Shown: piece by piece, positions 25,801-40,100 of the stretch | Position numbering within the stretch: the stretch's first letter is position 1 | How the letters are laid out: every line of letters begins with the position of its first letter | Origin: Bombus terrestris | Taxonomy: Eukaryota; Arthropoda; Insecta; Hymenoptera; Apidae | Length of the DNA: 64,000 bases | Assembly (NCBI RefSeq): GCF_910591885.1 | Contig: NC_063274.1 | Location: 4,526,001 to 4,590,000, forward strand | Direction: 5' to 3' | Translations under genes and position numbers: made by a program | The notes under the pieces: model-generated | Seen by the model: only the letters and a program-made list of their open reading frames with translations | Database searches by the model: none | What the model was told of the DNA's origin: nothing

Positions 25801-27800
25801 GCCGCTTGGAACTCGAGACGATCGTTTTCATCGAATGCTTCGGATCATATCATTTGGCTGTTTAAGCTGTTTTCTATTTTTACTTGTGTTTTGGCGTGCG
25901 ACTACGTAAAGGAGAAACCAATTGAATTTAATTTGAAGTTTGATCGCGCTTTTAATAATATGGTGAAAATTGATAGAACTGAATCACAGGAATGGAGGTT
26001 AGGATATTTGTATTCAATCGATCGCCATTTCAATTGTACTAGTTTAACATAATTTGTATTTAGATATAAGATTTATAATCAACATTTCGTTATGTAAAAT
26101 TCACATGACTTTCTTTCTGCTGATTTTATGAAAAACATGACTTTGAGTTCTAAAGGCCATGATTTCTCAACTTCGATCGCATTATCTTATTTATTTATTT
26201 ATTATTAATTAGTGTCGCGTCAGCTGCTCAGGCACATGAATTACAGACACACGCGTGTTACAATATTTATCTTATTTTTCTTGTAAGTGGTTTCTTCTTA
26301 TTCATATAAGTAGCAATATATTTATCTCCTTCCAACATTTCACGTTTCCGCGATTTTGCGCCAATAACGTGATACGATTCTTGGAAATTACATCCTTCAT
26401 TTTTGTATTGACTGCGACAAAGGAAAATTCGAGTTCCTTTCGATTTACGTATAAATAACTTCATGGTCGAAGAACACGGATTTCCTTCAAATGTACATAC
26501 AAAAATGATTTTACTGGTAGTCTCGATACAATATTAAGAAATGGATTGACGTATGATATATTAAGAGAAAAAATCATATTTTAAATTGAAATCACGTCGA
26601 AGTGAACGGCAATGGTAACAAGACCGAGGCCCGATCGGTTGTTATCGACTACAGAGACCAAGACAGACCGCGTCGAAAGACAGAGATGAGAAATAAGGCT
26701 CGCTATCGTTCTCCATAAAAACAAGTATATTTAACTAAGACGCGATAACATACCTTAATGCGGTTTCGTCGTATAACATGCTACATATTATTTGTTCATG
26801 CACATCGAATCATGTACAATTTGCAATTTTCTCATAATATGTATTCATTAGCACGGACAGCAACCACGTAACCAAAGAGATCAATAACATCGAGATAGAA
26901 ATAATTTAATGTCACCGAACAGATATTTGTGACCAATGTTCAAAGATTTAATTGCACACGATATCTGTGCATTCGGACAAAACGTAGTACAGGCTTGGTT
27001 CTCATAATTCCACGACTGGAGCAGGTGTACGAGAAAATTTCTTTGTTTTTCTGCGTATATGTTTCCATTATCATCACCTAATGACGTCAATGCAATTACA
27101 ATAAAGTTAGTTGCGTATTCGACAGCTTGACAGCTGCGGCTTCCGACACTTTTGTTGCTCTAAAAACGGAAGATTTTGGCCGACAATCGTTAACTCAGCC
27201 GATATTACCATACGTTGGTAAATTTATCTTGCCCATTACGCTTGAAAACACGCGGAGATAAATATGCTTTTGGAAAAGAATTTTACTCCCGATATTGGCA
27301 GTCAATATTGTATTTGAAGCAAATAAGAAACGTGTTTTATATTATCTTCGATCTGACAAAGCGCTTTCGTCATTCGAAGTATTAAGAAATAGATAATATT
27401 ATTCGAATCATTTGTTACTACAAATCTGTCTCTATGACTAGGCTAGACTGGATACCATAGCTAAAGATGGAAATAGGTCCAAGAGTACAGTTGATGAAGT
27501 TTTATAGAAGCAGAGATGTAAAATACAACTATTAAGACAAAGAATATTTTTAAAATTACAAAGAGTATCATATAGATGCGTGGCTTCAAAATAAAATAAA
27601 AAGAAAATGTTGATAACATAGAGTTAATCGAAACTCTTTCAAAAAATAGAAACATCTTTATCGCGTTGCTCTCTTTTGCTCTTCATCGATTAAAATATTT
27701 TACACTAACCTATATATATAAATTATCCTAACTTTAATTAACGAAGTTATGTTTGAATTTTATTAGCGTAATTTTATTTCGGACCTTTTATTGTGTTTTT
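22900..27800. other. Non-coding region, no gene recognised
   Basis: Contains the CTAT microsatellite near 23.4 kb, a purine/pyrimidine-biased stretch at 24360-24420 with a minus-strand GTAAGT-type donor, a (TTTA)n patch near 26200 and one CRE palindrome at 27082-27089. An insulator-like word, ACGCCATCTGT, is at 24923-24933. Open frames at 25498-26052 overlap on several frames and show no motif. Confidence 0.55.
23367..23434 (+). repeat. (CTAT)n microsatellite
   Basis: Tetranucleotide repeat of about 15 units with two ACCT interruptions, preceded by a short (CT)n run. It inflates a plus-strand open frame with repeated Leu-Ser-Ile-Tyr residues. Confidence 0.95.
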
Positions 27801-27873
27801 GTGTTCCCTTTCTCAAAATCCGTGGGAAGGAGGCCTCGCGGTCTACGTTACAATCATGTGGTCGACGACGAAA

Positions 27874-27880
27874 TATAAAA
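27874..27880 (+). promoter_or_regulatory. Weak candidate TATA box
   Basis: TATAAAA followed by GGCGGACACC matches an arthropod TATA box with a GC-rich flank. The expected start site near 27904 lacks a good initiator. A hydrophobic 61-codon ATG frame begins about 100 nt further on, at 28003, but has no recognised family. Held at low confidence because TATA-like words are frequent in this AT-rich DNA. Confidence 0.2.
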
Positions 27881-30239
27881 GGCGGACACCAGGGCTGGCA
27901 TAAATTGAATCGCAAAGAGCCCCGGCAGATTGACGCGTTGAATCCTTTTAACCCCTTGTCGGGTCACTGATAATCTTTCTTATTATTATTTCGTACGACG
28001 TTATGCTCTCAGCTTTTTCTTCCTCGTTACCGCGGGAACTTCGCTTAATTTACTCAATTTATATCGTGTGCACCTCACTCGTAAAGACATTGATGCTAAT
28101 AATTCTTCCATCGTCTGGATTATTCTATTCTATCATTTTATCGATTTTAATCGATATTTATTACGTACGAATTTTTATGCATTTATGAGAAATTCGATGA
28201 TGCAAAAATGGATAGAATGCACACGATATGCAATGTATATAAAATATACGAAATGCAGCGCAATGTTGGATAAACAATGCAATTGTATACGTGTCATTTT
28301 TAAAATTATATTTCCATATATGTTTATGAATTTCGTAAAAATATAAATTTTCAAAAGAAAGAAGTGTCGAAAGGGCTGAAAGTAGAAAATTACGAAAATA
28401 ATATTAGACCATTGTTTCCTCGAGTCTGTTCTTTTTGGCCAACGTTCTGTGTTTAAAAATTGCTTCATAAATAGTTTTTCGTTTTTCCCGAACACCTTGT
28501 TTGACTTGTGTCACTTTTGAAACACACGTGCGATGCATCAAAATGGAGGAAAATAAACGCGCCACGCTCCATTGTATTGCACGACTCGAGTGAATTCGTT
28601 ACAGAGTTTGTAATCGGCAAGAATATTTTGTCACTGTCTACGAAAATTGGACAATGCGCGTTATTCGGTTATTATGCGTTATTCATTGTTTATAAATTGT
28701 TCATCGTTACTATTGCCGTATTATTATTCATGCACGCGAGTTACAAACGGTAGGCGTCGATTTCAAATGCGTCAAACTGTACGTGAATTTGAGGAAGCGA
28801 TTAAAATTCGTGGAACGAAGATTCAAATTCTACGAGGGAAGGAGGAAGAAGAAATTAATTCATTACGATTCCGATAATGATAAACTTTTTCCACTTATCT
28901 TTTACGTCATACACACACATGCGTATATTCGCTCATATATGTGTTTGGTTTTATTTTAAACCGGGAGGAGGGGGAAGGGAGGATGTAAAGTTTCCCGAGT
29001 ATTGTTTCGTTATTATTATAACCTACAAAAATACTCTTTGACGTCAAACATTCGCGATATTAAGATAAAGATGCGTTTATTCAATGCAAAGAAATTTTCC
29101 CAAGATATCTCAGTTTTCATTGTTCGGATGTATCGTGTATTTCGTTTTGTTAAACCTTCTGCAATGGTCTAAAATTATAGGAAATTACACGTAGTTATTG
29201 CACAAGGTAATCCACGCAATAGCATTTCGAAGCTATTGCTCGTTCCAATTCCATGAGACAGTCTGTGTATAATCTTCGACAATAACGATATAGTTAATGA
29301 TTTTTATATTATTGACGTGTTACTGAAGAATACAACGTTGCCGGTAAGTTAGTTATCCTAAGATATTGACGAATGATAATCTTATCTGATTTCTGATCGG
29401 TTGTCAAAATGTTTCCTGCTAATTAATACTTCAATCGGCAAATATCAATATTTGATATAATTTCCGATAACAATTGCCAATATGACACTTCAGAATAATC
29501 ATCTATTTTTATATTAAAAATTACATTTATATTCGTCTCTTCTGAGCAATAAAATGGGTGAAAGAGAATAAAAATAATTGATCGACTATTGTATCAATTA
29601 ATTGGTTTAAATTTCACGTAATCTTAGTATGTTTATACAATGAGTGCAAAAGATATCGTCGTATATTCTTAGTTTCCAACGAAACGTTTTTTATCAGCTT
29701 CTAAGTTTCGTTATCGTAGTATTAAGTTTCTATAGTTACATGAAAATACTGTTAAATGATATGAAATTTAATATACATGGGCCTATTTAATTAGTACGTC
29801 GATGCTAATACAATAATACGCAGATACTTTTCCTCTTATGTTATCACAATTTTTACAATCGTGTATAGTAATTATTCTTCATTTAAACAGATTGCCAGAG
29901 GTTATCACGTAACACCGATAATACCGCGATAAAACGGTAAGAAAATATGGGAAAGTATGTCACGGGAAGTCGCGTACCTAATTGCGTTATAAAAGACAGC
30001 TCATTAGTTTTTCACGAACTCATAATAGAGTTGACAACCTTACGAACTTACGCGTACGTCGTTTGACACGCGACGCGTGTTCATTCGTACGCGACTGCTA
30101 ATTATGTATTTTCTCTCTGTAAAATTATTCAATCCGATCGATGTTTTTTCAATTAGTCAACTGCTAACGTCCGTGGCATTGTTCTTTTCTATTCAGGGTT
30201 TACGTAAGTTTTTAGAGTATAAAATTAACAAATTGCGAA

Positions 30240-30500
30240 CTTACGAAAAGTGAAATTTCTAAATTTCGAAACTTCCGAAATTCCAAGTTTTCCAACCATC
30301 GAATTTCTAAATTTTAAATTTCTTATGAATTTACGAAATGTTAAATTCTCAGGCTGTCACATTTACAAACTGCCAAGCCTTTCCTCGTCATGTCGAAAAT
30401 TCAAATTTCCGAATTTCAAAATTCCGAGGTTTATTAAAACTCTCAAACTTTCAGTCTTCGAACCTTTCGAATCCTCGAATTGTTCCATTTCACAATCGAA
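30240..30500 (+). repeat. Degenerate AATTTC/TTCGAA-type repeat zone
   Basis: Over about 260 nt the words AAATTTC, AATTTC, CGAAATT and TTCGAA recur at irregular 8-15 nt spacing, giving both direct and inverted matches. It resembles a decayed minisatellite. Open frames across it are by-products of the repeating words. Confidence 0.6.
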
Positions 30501-32251
30501 GATCCTTCAAAGATAAAGATTAAAACGTATGACAGGATCAGTGTACGTGTTTTTACTAATTATTAGTATGCGCGAAGGCGTTACGTGGTCCAGGCAAATT
30601 CGTATCACGCTCCCGCTCCTCTTACTATCAAACCGATAACTCTTCGACAACGATGCACAGAGATTGAAATTTCCATTACATCCTCCCCCTCTCTCCTCTC
30701 GTTTAAATATCGACAATATCATTAAAATCGACTTGCACGAAGAAGAAGAAATTAAATACGCGTTTCGATCGAAATCTAACGTACGAAATTTCTGCCGGTT
30801 GAAGAGGACGTTCTGAAGATTTGAGAAACTTGAAATTCACGCGAAAACTAGAAAATAAGAAAAGAAGAACGATTAGAAAAGTAGGATCGATAAAGGCGAA
30901 TATAAATCGCTACGCGCAGTAGCGTGACGCGACTACGCGGAACCCCGTCCTCGAAACAGCACCAAATTCGGTCGACTCGCGAATGGAATTGGCAACCTAC
31001 TGACACACTAATCGGCGCATCGACGAGCTCCGTCATGAAATCGCGTTCGCTCGAGGCCGAATTAGGCGACCGTGCAAAATGACTTGTTCTCGACTTGAAA
31101 CCGTTCGCTCGATGACGCAATCCCGATACTTCTCCATCGGCCTAATTGCATTTCGTGTCGCAACCCTCTGTACTGGAAGGAATAGGTATTACGATCAACG
31201 TGAACGTTTGACCCGCCTTGTACGCGAACGAGAATCCATTGAGATTTGTAATCGTTAATTTCAAGTGGCGAATACGAGGTCTAACAAAGCTTATTTAGAA
31301 TGCGCATACAGAAAGAACTATTTAAATTGTCGGCTTATGAATGATTCAACGCGTTGGTCATTTGTATACTTAGCAGATTCAAATTTATCTATTTTTCGTG
31401 TAACAAGTTTTCTTCGAATCATCTTCTTCTTATCTTAATTACAATTTATACCGCTAATTCGTAAGGGAACGGAGAATTTGCTACGTTCCAGAGAATCGGA
31501 CGGTTAAGAGATTCGACGATTCTCTTTCCAAGTGTTTCAAGGCTCTGCGATATTATAAATATCACGAGAATTTTCGTTTACTCGTTTCTTATTCGTTCAA
31601 CTTACACGAACGCGAACCGTCGTTTGGAGGAAAAATTATAGACGGTAAGAACGATCGATAAATAATTCTGTCACGCCAAGTTCGATTATATCAACCCTTT
31701 CCCGGTTTTGCCTGCGAATAAAGTTTCATGCTTATTACAGAAACGAACGAAAAGCTTTTTAAACGCGTCATACATACGAATGAACGAATCACTGTGCCTT
31801 CGAAAATGAAAGAGCACGGCTAGCTGGGGCATTTTGAAACTAAGCAAGAAGGTGATACGGTTTTCTACGATGGCTGCGAACATTCAACTGCCTCGCTGTC
31901 TGCAAGACGAGCGGCCTAGAGCCGCTAGACAAAACCAGCGACAGAACCGTTTAAGGAGACGCGGAGAAAAAACTCGCGGACGCGATGAAAGAATCGGATC
32001 GTCCCGAAAGGGAAATTCAGTCGTCGTCGATCGGATTCCAGAGCGCAACCATACGAAACGGACTGGATGCGCAGAAGAGACCAGTGGCCGAGTCGATCGA
32101 CGCGCAACTGACTGAAAATCGGCTGGTGCTTGCACAGTGGTTATAAAAAAACGCGCGTGGAAAGGCCGGGGCCGACGATTTTAGAGGCCATTCAACGATC
32201 GCGATAGATCCGCCGGGATGAGTCAGAAAACGCATTATGTATTTATAGAGT

Positions 32252-32272
32252 TCTCTCTCTCTCTCTCTCTCT
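32252..32272 (+). repeat. (CT)n microsatellite
   Basis: Ten uninterrupted TC units, equal to (GA)n on the minus strand. It lies 20 nt after a TTTATAG word; a promoter reading was considered but not supported. Confidence 0.9.
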
Positions 32273-34074
32273 GCTCTTCTGTTTGTACCGTGGGACGATG
32301 TGAATCACGCGCGCCACCAGATGAAAAGTAAAAGAGAGAAAGAGAGCAATTTACGGTCGACCAGAGTGGCGAGAAATTTTACGCACGTCGTCTTCCGCTG
32401 CCTTTTTGCCCCCGCGTCCTCCTTTCGTACGAATTCCTTCCTTGTTACGTATCTGTTATGCGGCCGAGAGTTTTGGTTTCCGACGCGACAGAACCTGACC
32501 GAAAGTGGGTCTGCAATCGCGGCGTTGCGCGCTGCCCGGGGAAAGCTTACATGTGCAGCTTTCTTCAGGAGCTATAGCTCGCCAATCAAAGATCAGCCCC
32601 ACGCCGTACAGCGATTTTTGATACAGCGAACTGCGGATGTTCGTGTATTTGTAGAAAATTTGATGCACCGAAGGTTTTACGGGATTAGATTGTACGAGAT
32701 ATATTGGTAGAAAATTTGGTATTGGTTGCGATATTTCTTTTTAGTTTCTCTTTTCCTTTTCAGTTGTACGTATAAGAGCACGATCTATTTATTAGTTTGG
32801 TTAAAGTGGCAAGGTAAACGCGTTGAGAATAGTCTGGGTGGGATTGGAGATTATAAATGTACGTTGACTAATGTAATCTTCGTGAAAGAGATATGGATTT
32901 TCATTGCCAAGACAGAAGTTTGGGGAACTCTGAACAGAAATATGCACCCGAGGTTGTTGTTAGGATCATGAGACGTCAGCCCATTATAGTGGTACAAGAA
33001 GGATCGTTTCTTTTCTTCTTACAGCTCCAGGTTAATTTTAACCGATACGTACGGTATCTAATTACGTGGGATATTTAGAAAATAAAAAAAAGGTGGTTTG
33101 ACAGAGCGTTATTTCGATGGTACCTTGCAAATGACACTTTCAAATGTTCGTACATGATCAGATCGATCAACGTGTTCGCTCGATGCTTCGATTTATGATC
33201 TCGTTGTATCTCTTTCACCATGTGTAAATCAGATTAATCCATAGAAATTACAATCAATTAGAAAATAATAGACGCGTTTGCATTGTACCGTAATCTCTTC
33301 GACGAAGAAATCTGCGCGTAAAATTCACGAATGAAAAATAAATGAGATAGTATTTAAGAAAAGTACAGTTAAGGCATATGAGATTTCGAAATCGAAAAAT
33401 AAAAGTTACGAAACGCGTACGTAATACGTCAAATGATACGCGAGAGAATGGACGATTTCGCGTTAAGCTTTGAACAACACTCATTACTGTCAATATACAA
33501 GGAATCGAATACGACGTTGGAAGGACAGGATGTTCTAATGGAAATATCAAAAATTCACCACTTCTGTTTACGATTTCTTATCGCGTCGTTGCAATGCAGT
33601 TAAATAACGCGCGAAGTAAATCAATCGTGCAAAACAACCTTCCTTTTCTTCGGTTACACTTGGCTTCTTATTTGTTCTCCACTTAACGCAAGAGTATCAA
33701 CGAAAAGAGAAATAAAAAAGAGGAAAAAATTACGTTCGACGGTGGGCGATGATCGAAAAAGATGCTTCTGCAAAAATCATGTCGTTGATAGAACAATCGT
33801 CCCATCCATCAAGGCGTTTACGTTTCTGACCATTTGTTTTCCTATTGTGAATACATTATAGCGATAAACGAATGTTTAGTAAAATGTATAAATTAGAGAA
33901 AAATTAGTAGCCGAAAACAACGTTTGTCGTATTTCTTTAAAGTCAACGAGTAATAAATTTTAATTATTCGCTTAATTTCAACCAATGGTACATGGTTAAA
34001 ATTCAATAGGTACGTGACTCAATCGCTGCAATTTCCGAATAGGTTTATAAAAACCGTTCTTAGCTGATGTATGT

Positions 34075-34160
34075 TTAACACTTTGACGGCCGCTGTCGCG
34101 TAAACGTAATTTCGCTCCGACGTTTGTTGTCGGCTGCCATCACGTTTACGTGATTTCAGT
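34075..34160 (+). mobile_element. TTAA-flanked structured element, possible piggyBac-like terminus
   Basis: TTAA at 34075-34078 is followed by CACTTTGACGGCCGC. A 9-bp perfect inverted repeat (34099-34107 with 34142-34150, CGTAAACGT/ACGTTTACG) encloses a second 5-bp stem, CCGAC/GTCGG at 34117-34121 and 34129-34133. Insertion at TTAA and ends beginning with a C(C/A)CTTTG-like word are known for piggyBac-type transposons. No transposase and no matching second end with its own TTAA were found. A related word in reverse orientation occurs near 37867-37880 but without TTAA. It could be one end of a decayed MITE. Confidence 0.25.
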
Positions 34161-37100
34161 CTCTTTTCTTTTTAATTTAATTGCCACTTATGCGTGAGGA
34201 AAATGATCGCTGCATGCGATAATGTTCTACCGAGGTGAAACGATTTATAAATGCGCTGGAAAGAGCGGCAATTTGTGGATCTAACGATCCAGTGAAAGCG
34301 AATGGTCAGAAAATGATTGTAATCCCGATTTCTGTAACTGTTAGGGACGATGGATAAATAAATTCGTACAATGCGTACGTATGCAAAGTAAATCAAGATA
34401 ATACGATAAAGATTCGATAAACACGATAGATTCAGTGGGATTTTCTCAACAAGTATTTTTCTACGATTATACGATAATGATTCACGGACCTGTTAAGAGA
34501 CTATATGGATAGTCTTGGTATAAAAAACTTTTCTGGCGCGTTCTGTTAGAAATTTTGTTACGATATATTTTGTGAATCGCGAAATTGTCTTACTCTTGCA
34601 GATGCAAATATTTCACCGCGCATATATTAGGCTTGTAAAATCAATCATATCGTATCGTGACAATAAATTAACAGGCAACACACATCATTTTTGCTGGTCA
34701 CCCTATAATTAAATCGCATTCTGTCAAATATATGCATGTGAACATTGATGCATGCGCATGAAAATGAGTGCAGTCAGAATATACGTACTTTGTGTAGTAA
34801 AATAAAAAGAAGTATGACCATGCACGACAGGGAAGAATAATATTTGTTCAACGTTTTATTCAATATGTATGCAAATAAAACAGCTTTATACCGCCTGTGC
34901 AAACTAATATGTTTATTGATTCGAACGATATATTATAACTGTATATCGGTAATATAATTCAGTTAGCTCACCGCGATACGAATATTTTTCAAGGTATTTG
35001 CAAACGAACGATACGATATGAATTAAATATCGGCATGCATCGACCAATCATCTGACGCAAATTCGCTTGAGTCCACGGATTTTTCGAATTCCATGAACAG
35101 CGCGTTTAAATTTTAGGCGTATGATTACGTTTCCGGGCCGCGGTCGTCGAAATGACGGAACTTCGACTCGCGACCATCAAAAATGAAATTGCAACTCGAG
35201 CCATCCTTGTTATTCTCTCGATTCCCTTTTCGCTATATTTGCAACAGGAAATGAAGATCAATCGAACGTTCGGCGCCTGTTATTAGCTTAATTTCTATCT
35301 TATCTTCGAAGTAGTGATATTTAAAACAAAATACCTTCGTGAACGTACGAATACAGTTTCTGACTGAAAATCTATAAAACAGCTCTTTGTTTAAGATTGG
35401 TAATTAGGTTCGTGAATATTATGTACAGTAACCAACTAGTGTAGCAAAGTTACATTTCGTCAGTGGATTACGAAACGAATAATATTGCAATAGACTAAAC
35501 ATATTCAATGAGCAACTTAGTCTACAGTTGTTATATTCTCTGAAATTTATAAAATCACATGGTCCATCAGTTGTAATCTCGTGGATCAGTTGGAATCAAT
35601 TGGAATATTTTGGACAGCAATATATCGCACCTTATTCCTCCATTTTGAACGAAAGAATCAAAATCTTCCTGAATCTACGAAAAAAGAGAAAAATTCCGAA
35701 AGCTTTTTAACCGAATATGATTATTATTTTACAACATAAAGTCAATCTAAAAAGAAACGTTACCGCTCAACTCGTACGAACAAAGAGTCTCTACTTTATT
35801 CGTTTTCAATTTCCTCTGAACTCTAGATTCATCGAACACTCCTTCTGACGATGTACCATTGACTGGAAAATATGAATCAGATTATACGCGCATGATCCAC
35901 GAATAACCTGAGAACAGACAAGAGAGCAGCGTATGGCGAGCTTTGGTCTGGTTAGCAAATGGTTTACGGGGTGCTGTTATTGCAGATAAAAGTACGAAAA
36001 TACCCCGCAGGGATCTTGATCCCTTCGATGAATGGGCTAGTAAACGGTCTGTTTGGAGTAGACGATCGCGTGGCGAAGCTCGCGCGAAGTAACGACAGTA
36101 GTAAACTCTAAGTAACCTGTGCGTCTAGCGTGTAGGTGCTTGTATCGGCTGAGAGTCGCAGAAGTTCCGTAATAAAGAAGTTCGATGGCTGCTCTGATCT
36201 TTCTCGTTGTTGCTAATACTTTCCTTCCCTCGTGATCAGGCTTGTATCTCTGTAGCTGTGTGTTTTATTCCAGATTTATCTGTTTCTTATCTCATCATTG
36301 CGCGAACGATTGTCAAAGTATTATACAAGTGTATCCTTTTACTTCATCGAGTTAAACAATCGCACGTTTTACGGCTTCGTGTGAATTTTAAACAGGCTTG
36401 ATGCTGTACCAGATGTTTATGGTTTAACATTGTCTCGGGCGAAAAGTTCGAAAAGCTCGATGCAATATTTATAAAAGGAATATTTCCTGATTCTTCCACG
36501 TGTGTTTGGCCAGCAGATAAGTCACTTAAAGAAACACCTTTTTGTAACAACGCGCGAAAATGAAAAGTGGGATACGTGGAAGAAAATGACGTTCTTTTCG
36601 AATAATCGTTGGTAATAGCATTCACGTTGGCAAAGTAATATCGACGATATAATTATCATCGTTCTGACGATTTGCGATTGTTTACCGACATGTCGGTACA
36701 TTAGAATATCACATCGTATCGGTACTTGTATAAACAAGCAATTCAGTGATCGTTAAGTCTGTCGCCTTTTCCGAGTAAAATATCAATTATTAATTGCGTC
36801 TATTCTAGTGAAACTCAAACGCAGATCTGTTTGTAGAAAGTACACGCGATATCTACGTGTCTACATTTTTATTTGACAAATTTTTCTGTTGTTACTTAAT
36901 TTGTCAACAAAATGAGAAATACGTTATAAGAGTATAAGAGTGTAACAGTATTAAAAATTCATTTTAAATTAATAGGTCGAGTGATTCGAAGGATCGTCAG
37001 CAAACCACAATAAGAACGTGATGGAATTCTTTTAATCTATAAATATAAGGACATATATCTACATAAAGGATATTCATATAGCAGAACAAACATTTGTATA

Positions 37101-40100
37101 CATATCATAAATAAGATAAGAAACCGTTCAATGTTGAAATAAATACGAAATAAGATCTTTTACTTTGCCTATCTTCTCTCGTAGAGCCAAACAATCTATG
37201 TACGAATGAAGTACTACAAAGCTGCGCATAAGTGAAGCATCGTGTAACACTATCGTCTCTCTTTTCAAAAATGAGAACTTGAACTAAACGTAGCCCAATA
37301 CGTATAACAATAGAAGAGATCGCCATATAATCAATCAACAGCCTAAAATAACAGCATCGAACGTTATTATTTCCAATTTGAAAAAATTAAAAATCAAAAA
37401 GAAGTATGCCAATGCGGTGTGTCAATCGAAATAACAGAAAAGTGTCTAGGAACAAGTCCACGCGACTGCTGGGTCAATTAACATTCAGTGTAGTTACATA
37501 CATATGTATATCGAGCACACGGCTGCGTGCGCGCTGATCACGTGTCAAATTGCGTGCGCGTCGAACGCATCCCTGCCCACTACGATGCGATTGCTCGTCT
37601 AAATTGTGCCGCGTACTCAAATCGGCTTCATTCCGCATGCGACCGGCGATCCTTCGTACCCGCCGTGTCTCGCGCGATTATCGAGAGCAACGCCGATTGC
37701 CATGCACACGCGCACTGCGATTCGCTCCATTTTCGTCCTGTTCCCACGTATGGAGCGCGTGCATCGTGATCTCGAAGGGAATACGGAGAATTTGGAATTA
37801 TTTTAAAACGTGTCTGAGAATGAGTAGATGCTGAGAGATTATACGAGTCTGTGATGAGCGGCTATCGTCATGAACGCGTCAAAGTGATCGTCGACTGTCG
37901 CGTTTAACTCTCTGCCACGCCACGTGGTATATACGTATATTATGTATATACTTGTATGCTCTTTACATTTTATATTCTTTCTACTTTCTTTCATTGCGAC
38001 TAGACTGTTACATAGACTTTTTGATATATCGTTTTATCGGCGATGAACAATTTTATAATAATTGTTAGCTTTTTAGTTTTTTGCATTGAAGTTAAAAGTT
38101 GCAAGAAACTACAATTTTTCTTTTTTTTTTTTCCTTTTATAAGCAGACAAAATTTTAATTACAGAATGTTAATCTTAGATTAATAAGTAGCGAGAAAGAA
38201 ACGTTGGCAGTTAATTTCTGGTTAGTAAGGATTAGAGAAATTGTTTGTAACGGAGAATTAATTTTAGATCTAAAGTAACTTATTTCTCGCGTCCGAGGAA
38301 ACGTCAATTATAACTTGACCCTCGTTTTTTCTCTGTATTCGAAGAAGATATAAATGCGAACAGGTTTTAATAAATGTAGTTCTTGTATTCGTAATCTGTT
38401 TCATTATCTATGAATATCATTAACATATATAAGATCTAGTTATATCAGACGTTATTCCCGTTTCTTGGGTTGATTCTTCCTGCGTCAGTTTTATTATTCG
38501 CATTTCTCAAAGACGATTACGATCTTTAAACAGTCTCTTTTAACTAATTTACAAAAGACCATTCTTCGTGTACTTTTACTCGCGAAAAAAAGAAAAAGAA
38601 GAGAAGAAAGAAAAAGGAAGCAGTTAAACGGGATAACGTGGAATTAAGTCGGCTTTGTGTTTCATTAGGGAGTCTATTAGAGACGCAAATCCTTTCGAGC
38701 AAATTTCGTCAGGCATTAACCGAAGAACATTGGCAAACTTTCGAAACGCTGAATACGCGATAATCCTCTTTCAAGCCGTGGTCGGTGGCTTATAATATTA
38801 ACTGAACGTAGTCTTTGCGAATATTGTTTGAAATCAGAGATGAAAATGAAATCGCAGACGAGAGATCATTTCCCTCCTATGAATATCTACGCGCAATAAC
38901 GTGAACTTACACGATACAATATCCGTAAATGGCACGATGATCGTAAAGTAGAAAAATATTACACGGACTTCTAAAATGAAATTGTCTAAAATTTCAGGAA
39001 CCTTAGTTCATCGACAATCGTATTAATCATTAATTAACCGAGTGTTGCTGGGAGGATTTTCAAAGAAAATTCATGGAACGCCACGCACAGAATAGCGATA
39101 TAAATAAGTAACATAGAATTTGAATATAATATAAGGCTATAGACGTGGATCTTCTTATGTAGACTAATATTATTTGGAGAAACAGAGCACGCGCGTACAA
39201 ACCTAACGCTATATAATACAATGTTATCCATGTGCGTATTTCGTGCAAAAAGTTATTCGAGTTACCAAGAATAGAGCATTGAATATTTATAAAGTTCCTA
39301 TAAAAAATGAACAATTATATAAACAGTTTTACCCGCTCTGCTAGCTCTGGTATTAAAGCTCGTGTCCGGTGGCTCCGCTGTAATATTTATTATATTAATC
39401 AAACAAATGGAACGTTTTATGTAATAAATAGACTGTAAATGTTTATGCATTTATGAATAATTTGCATGTGCATAAAATACGAATTGCGCGAAGTAGGCGA
39501 AGATACATAAAATATGAGAAGCATAATAGCCCGACAATTTAGCTGATACATTTCTTTATCCTTTGGTTATCTTCATTAAAATATAAATTTGCATAAAATC
39601 GTGCTCATTCTGGTATTAAAAATAGTAGACGATAAAAATGCCCATAAAATTGGCATGTTTGTGTTCGAACTCCTATAAATACATCCAATATATGCATAAT
39701 CTGTTTATAATCGAATGCAATTTATCGAATATACAACGCTTACGTTCGATTCGACTGTTTCGTCGATGACCAATCTCACCAGCAATTACGCAATCGCTAT
39801 ACTCGTTCGACCACAAGGTATCGAAAGGAGAAATGGAAGAAACAGAGCTGGTCGTTTTCCGCTTAATCGTACAGTTTTTCGTTCCATTTAACACTAGTGT
39901 TCCTCTACTTACCCAATTCCTTTTCGACAAATATCTTTTCATTGCTCTCGAACGCTCTTTCAGCCGCTTTCTAACCCAATTCCGTGCGTTACTTGCCGTA
40001 CGACGTTGTATTAGGCAATTCCACGGCCGATACTGGGTCTAGGTCCTTTTCACCGAAGGAATACTAATTTGTTATGTCTAAGCCTGTCGAAAAGTCCATG

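Larger units (their letters stand above)
27801..34070. other. Mostly AT-rich non-coding region
   Basis: Holds a TATA-like site at 27874-27880, a CRE at 29039-29046, a perfect 8-bp stem around 29218-29245, the degenerate AATTTC repeat zone at 30240-30500 and a (CT)n tract at 32252-32272. A 136-codon frame at 32300-32710 (plus) overlaps an opposite-strand frame and has no recognised domain. A G-run cluster occurs at 28963-28983. Confidence 0.55.

Noticed and set aside
34079..37880. CACTTTGACG at 34079 and its inverse near 37867 as ends of one 3.8-kb transposon
   Set aside because: Identity is only about ten bases, the right copy lacks an adjacent TTAA, and no transposase frame lies between.
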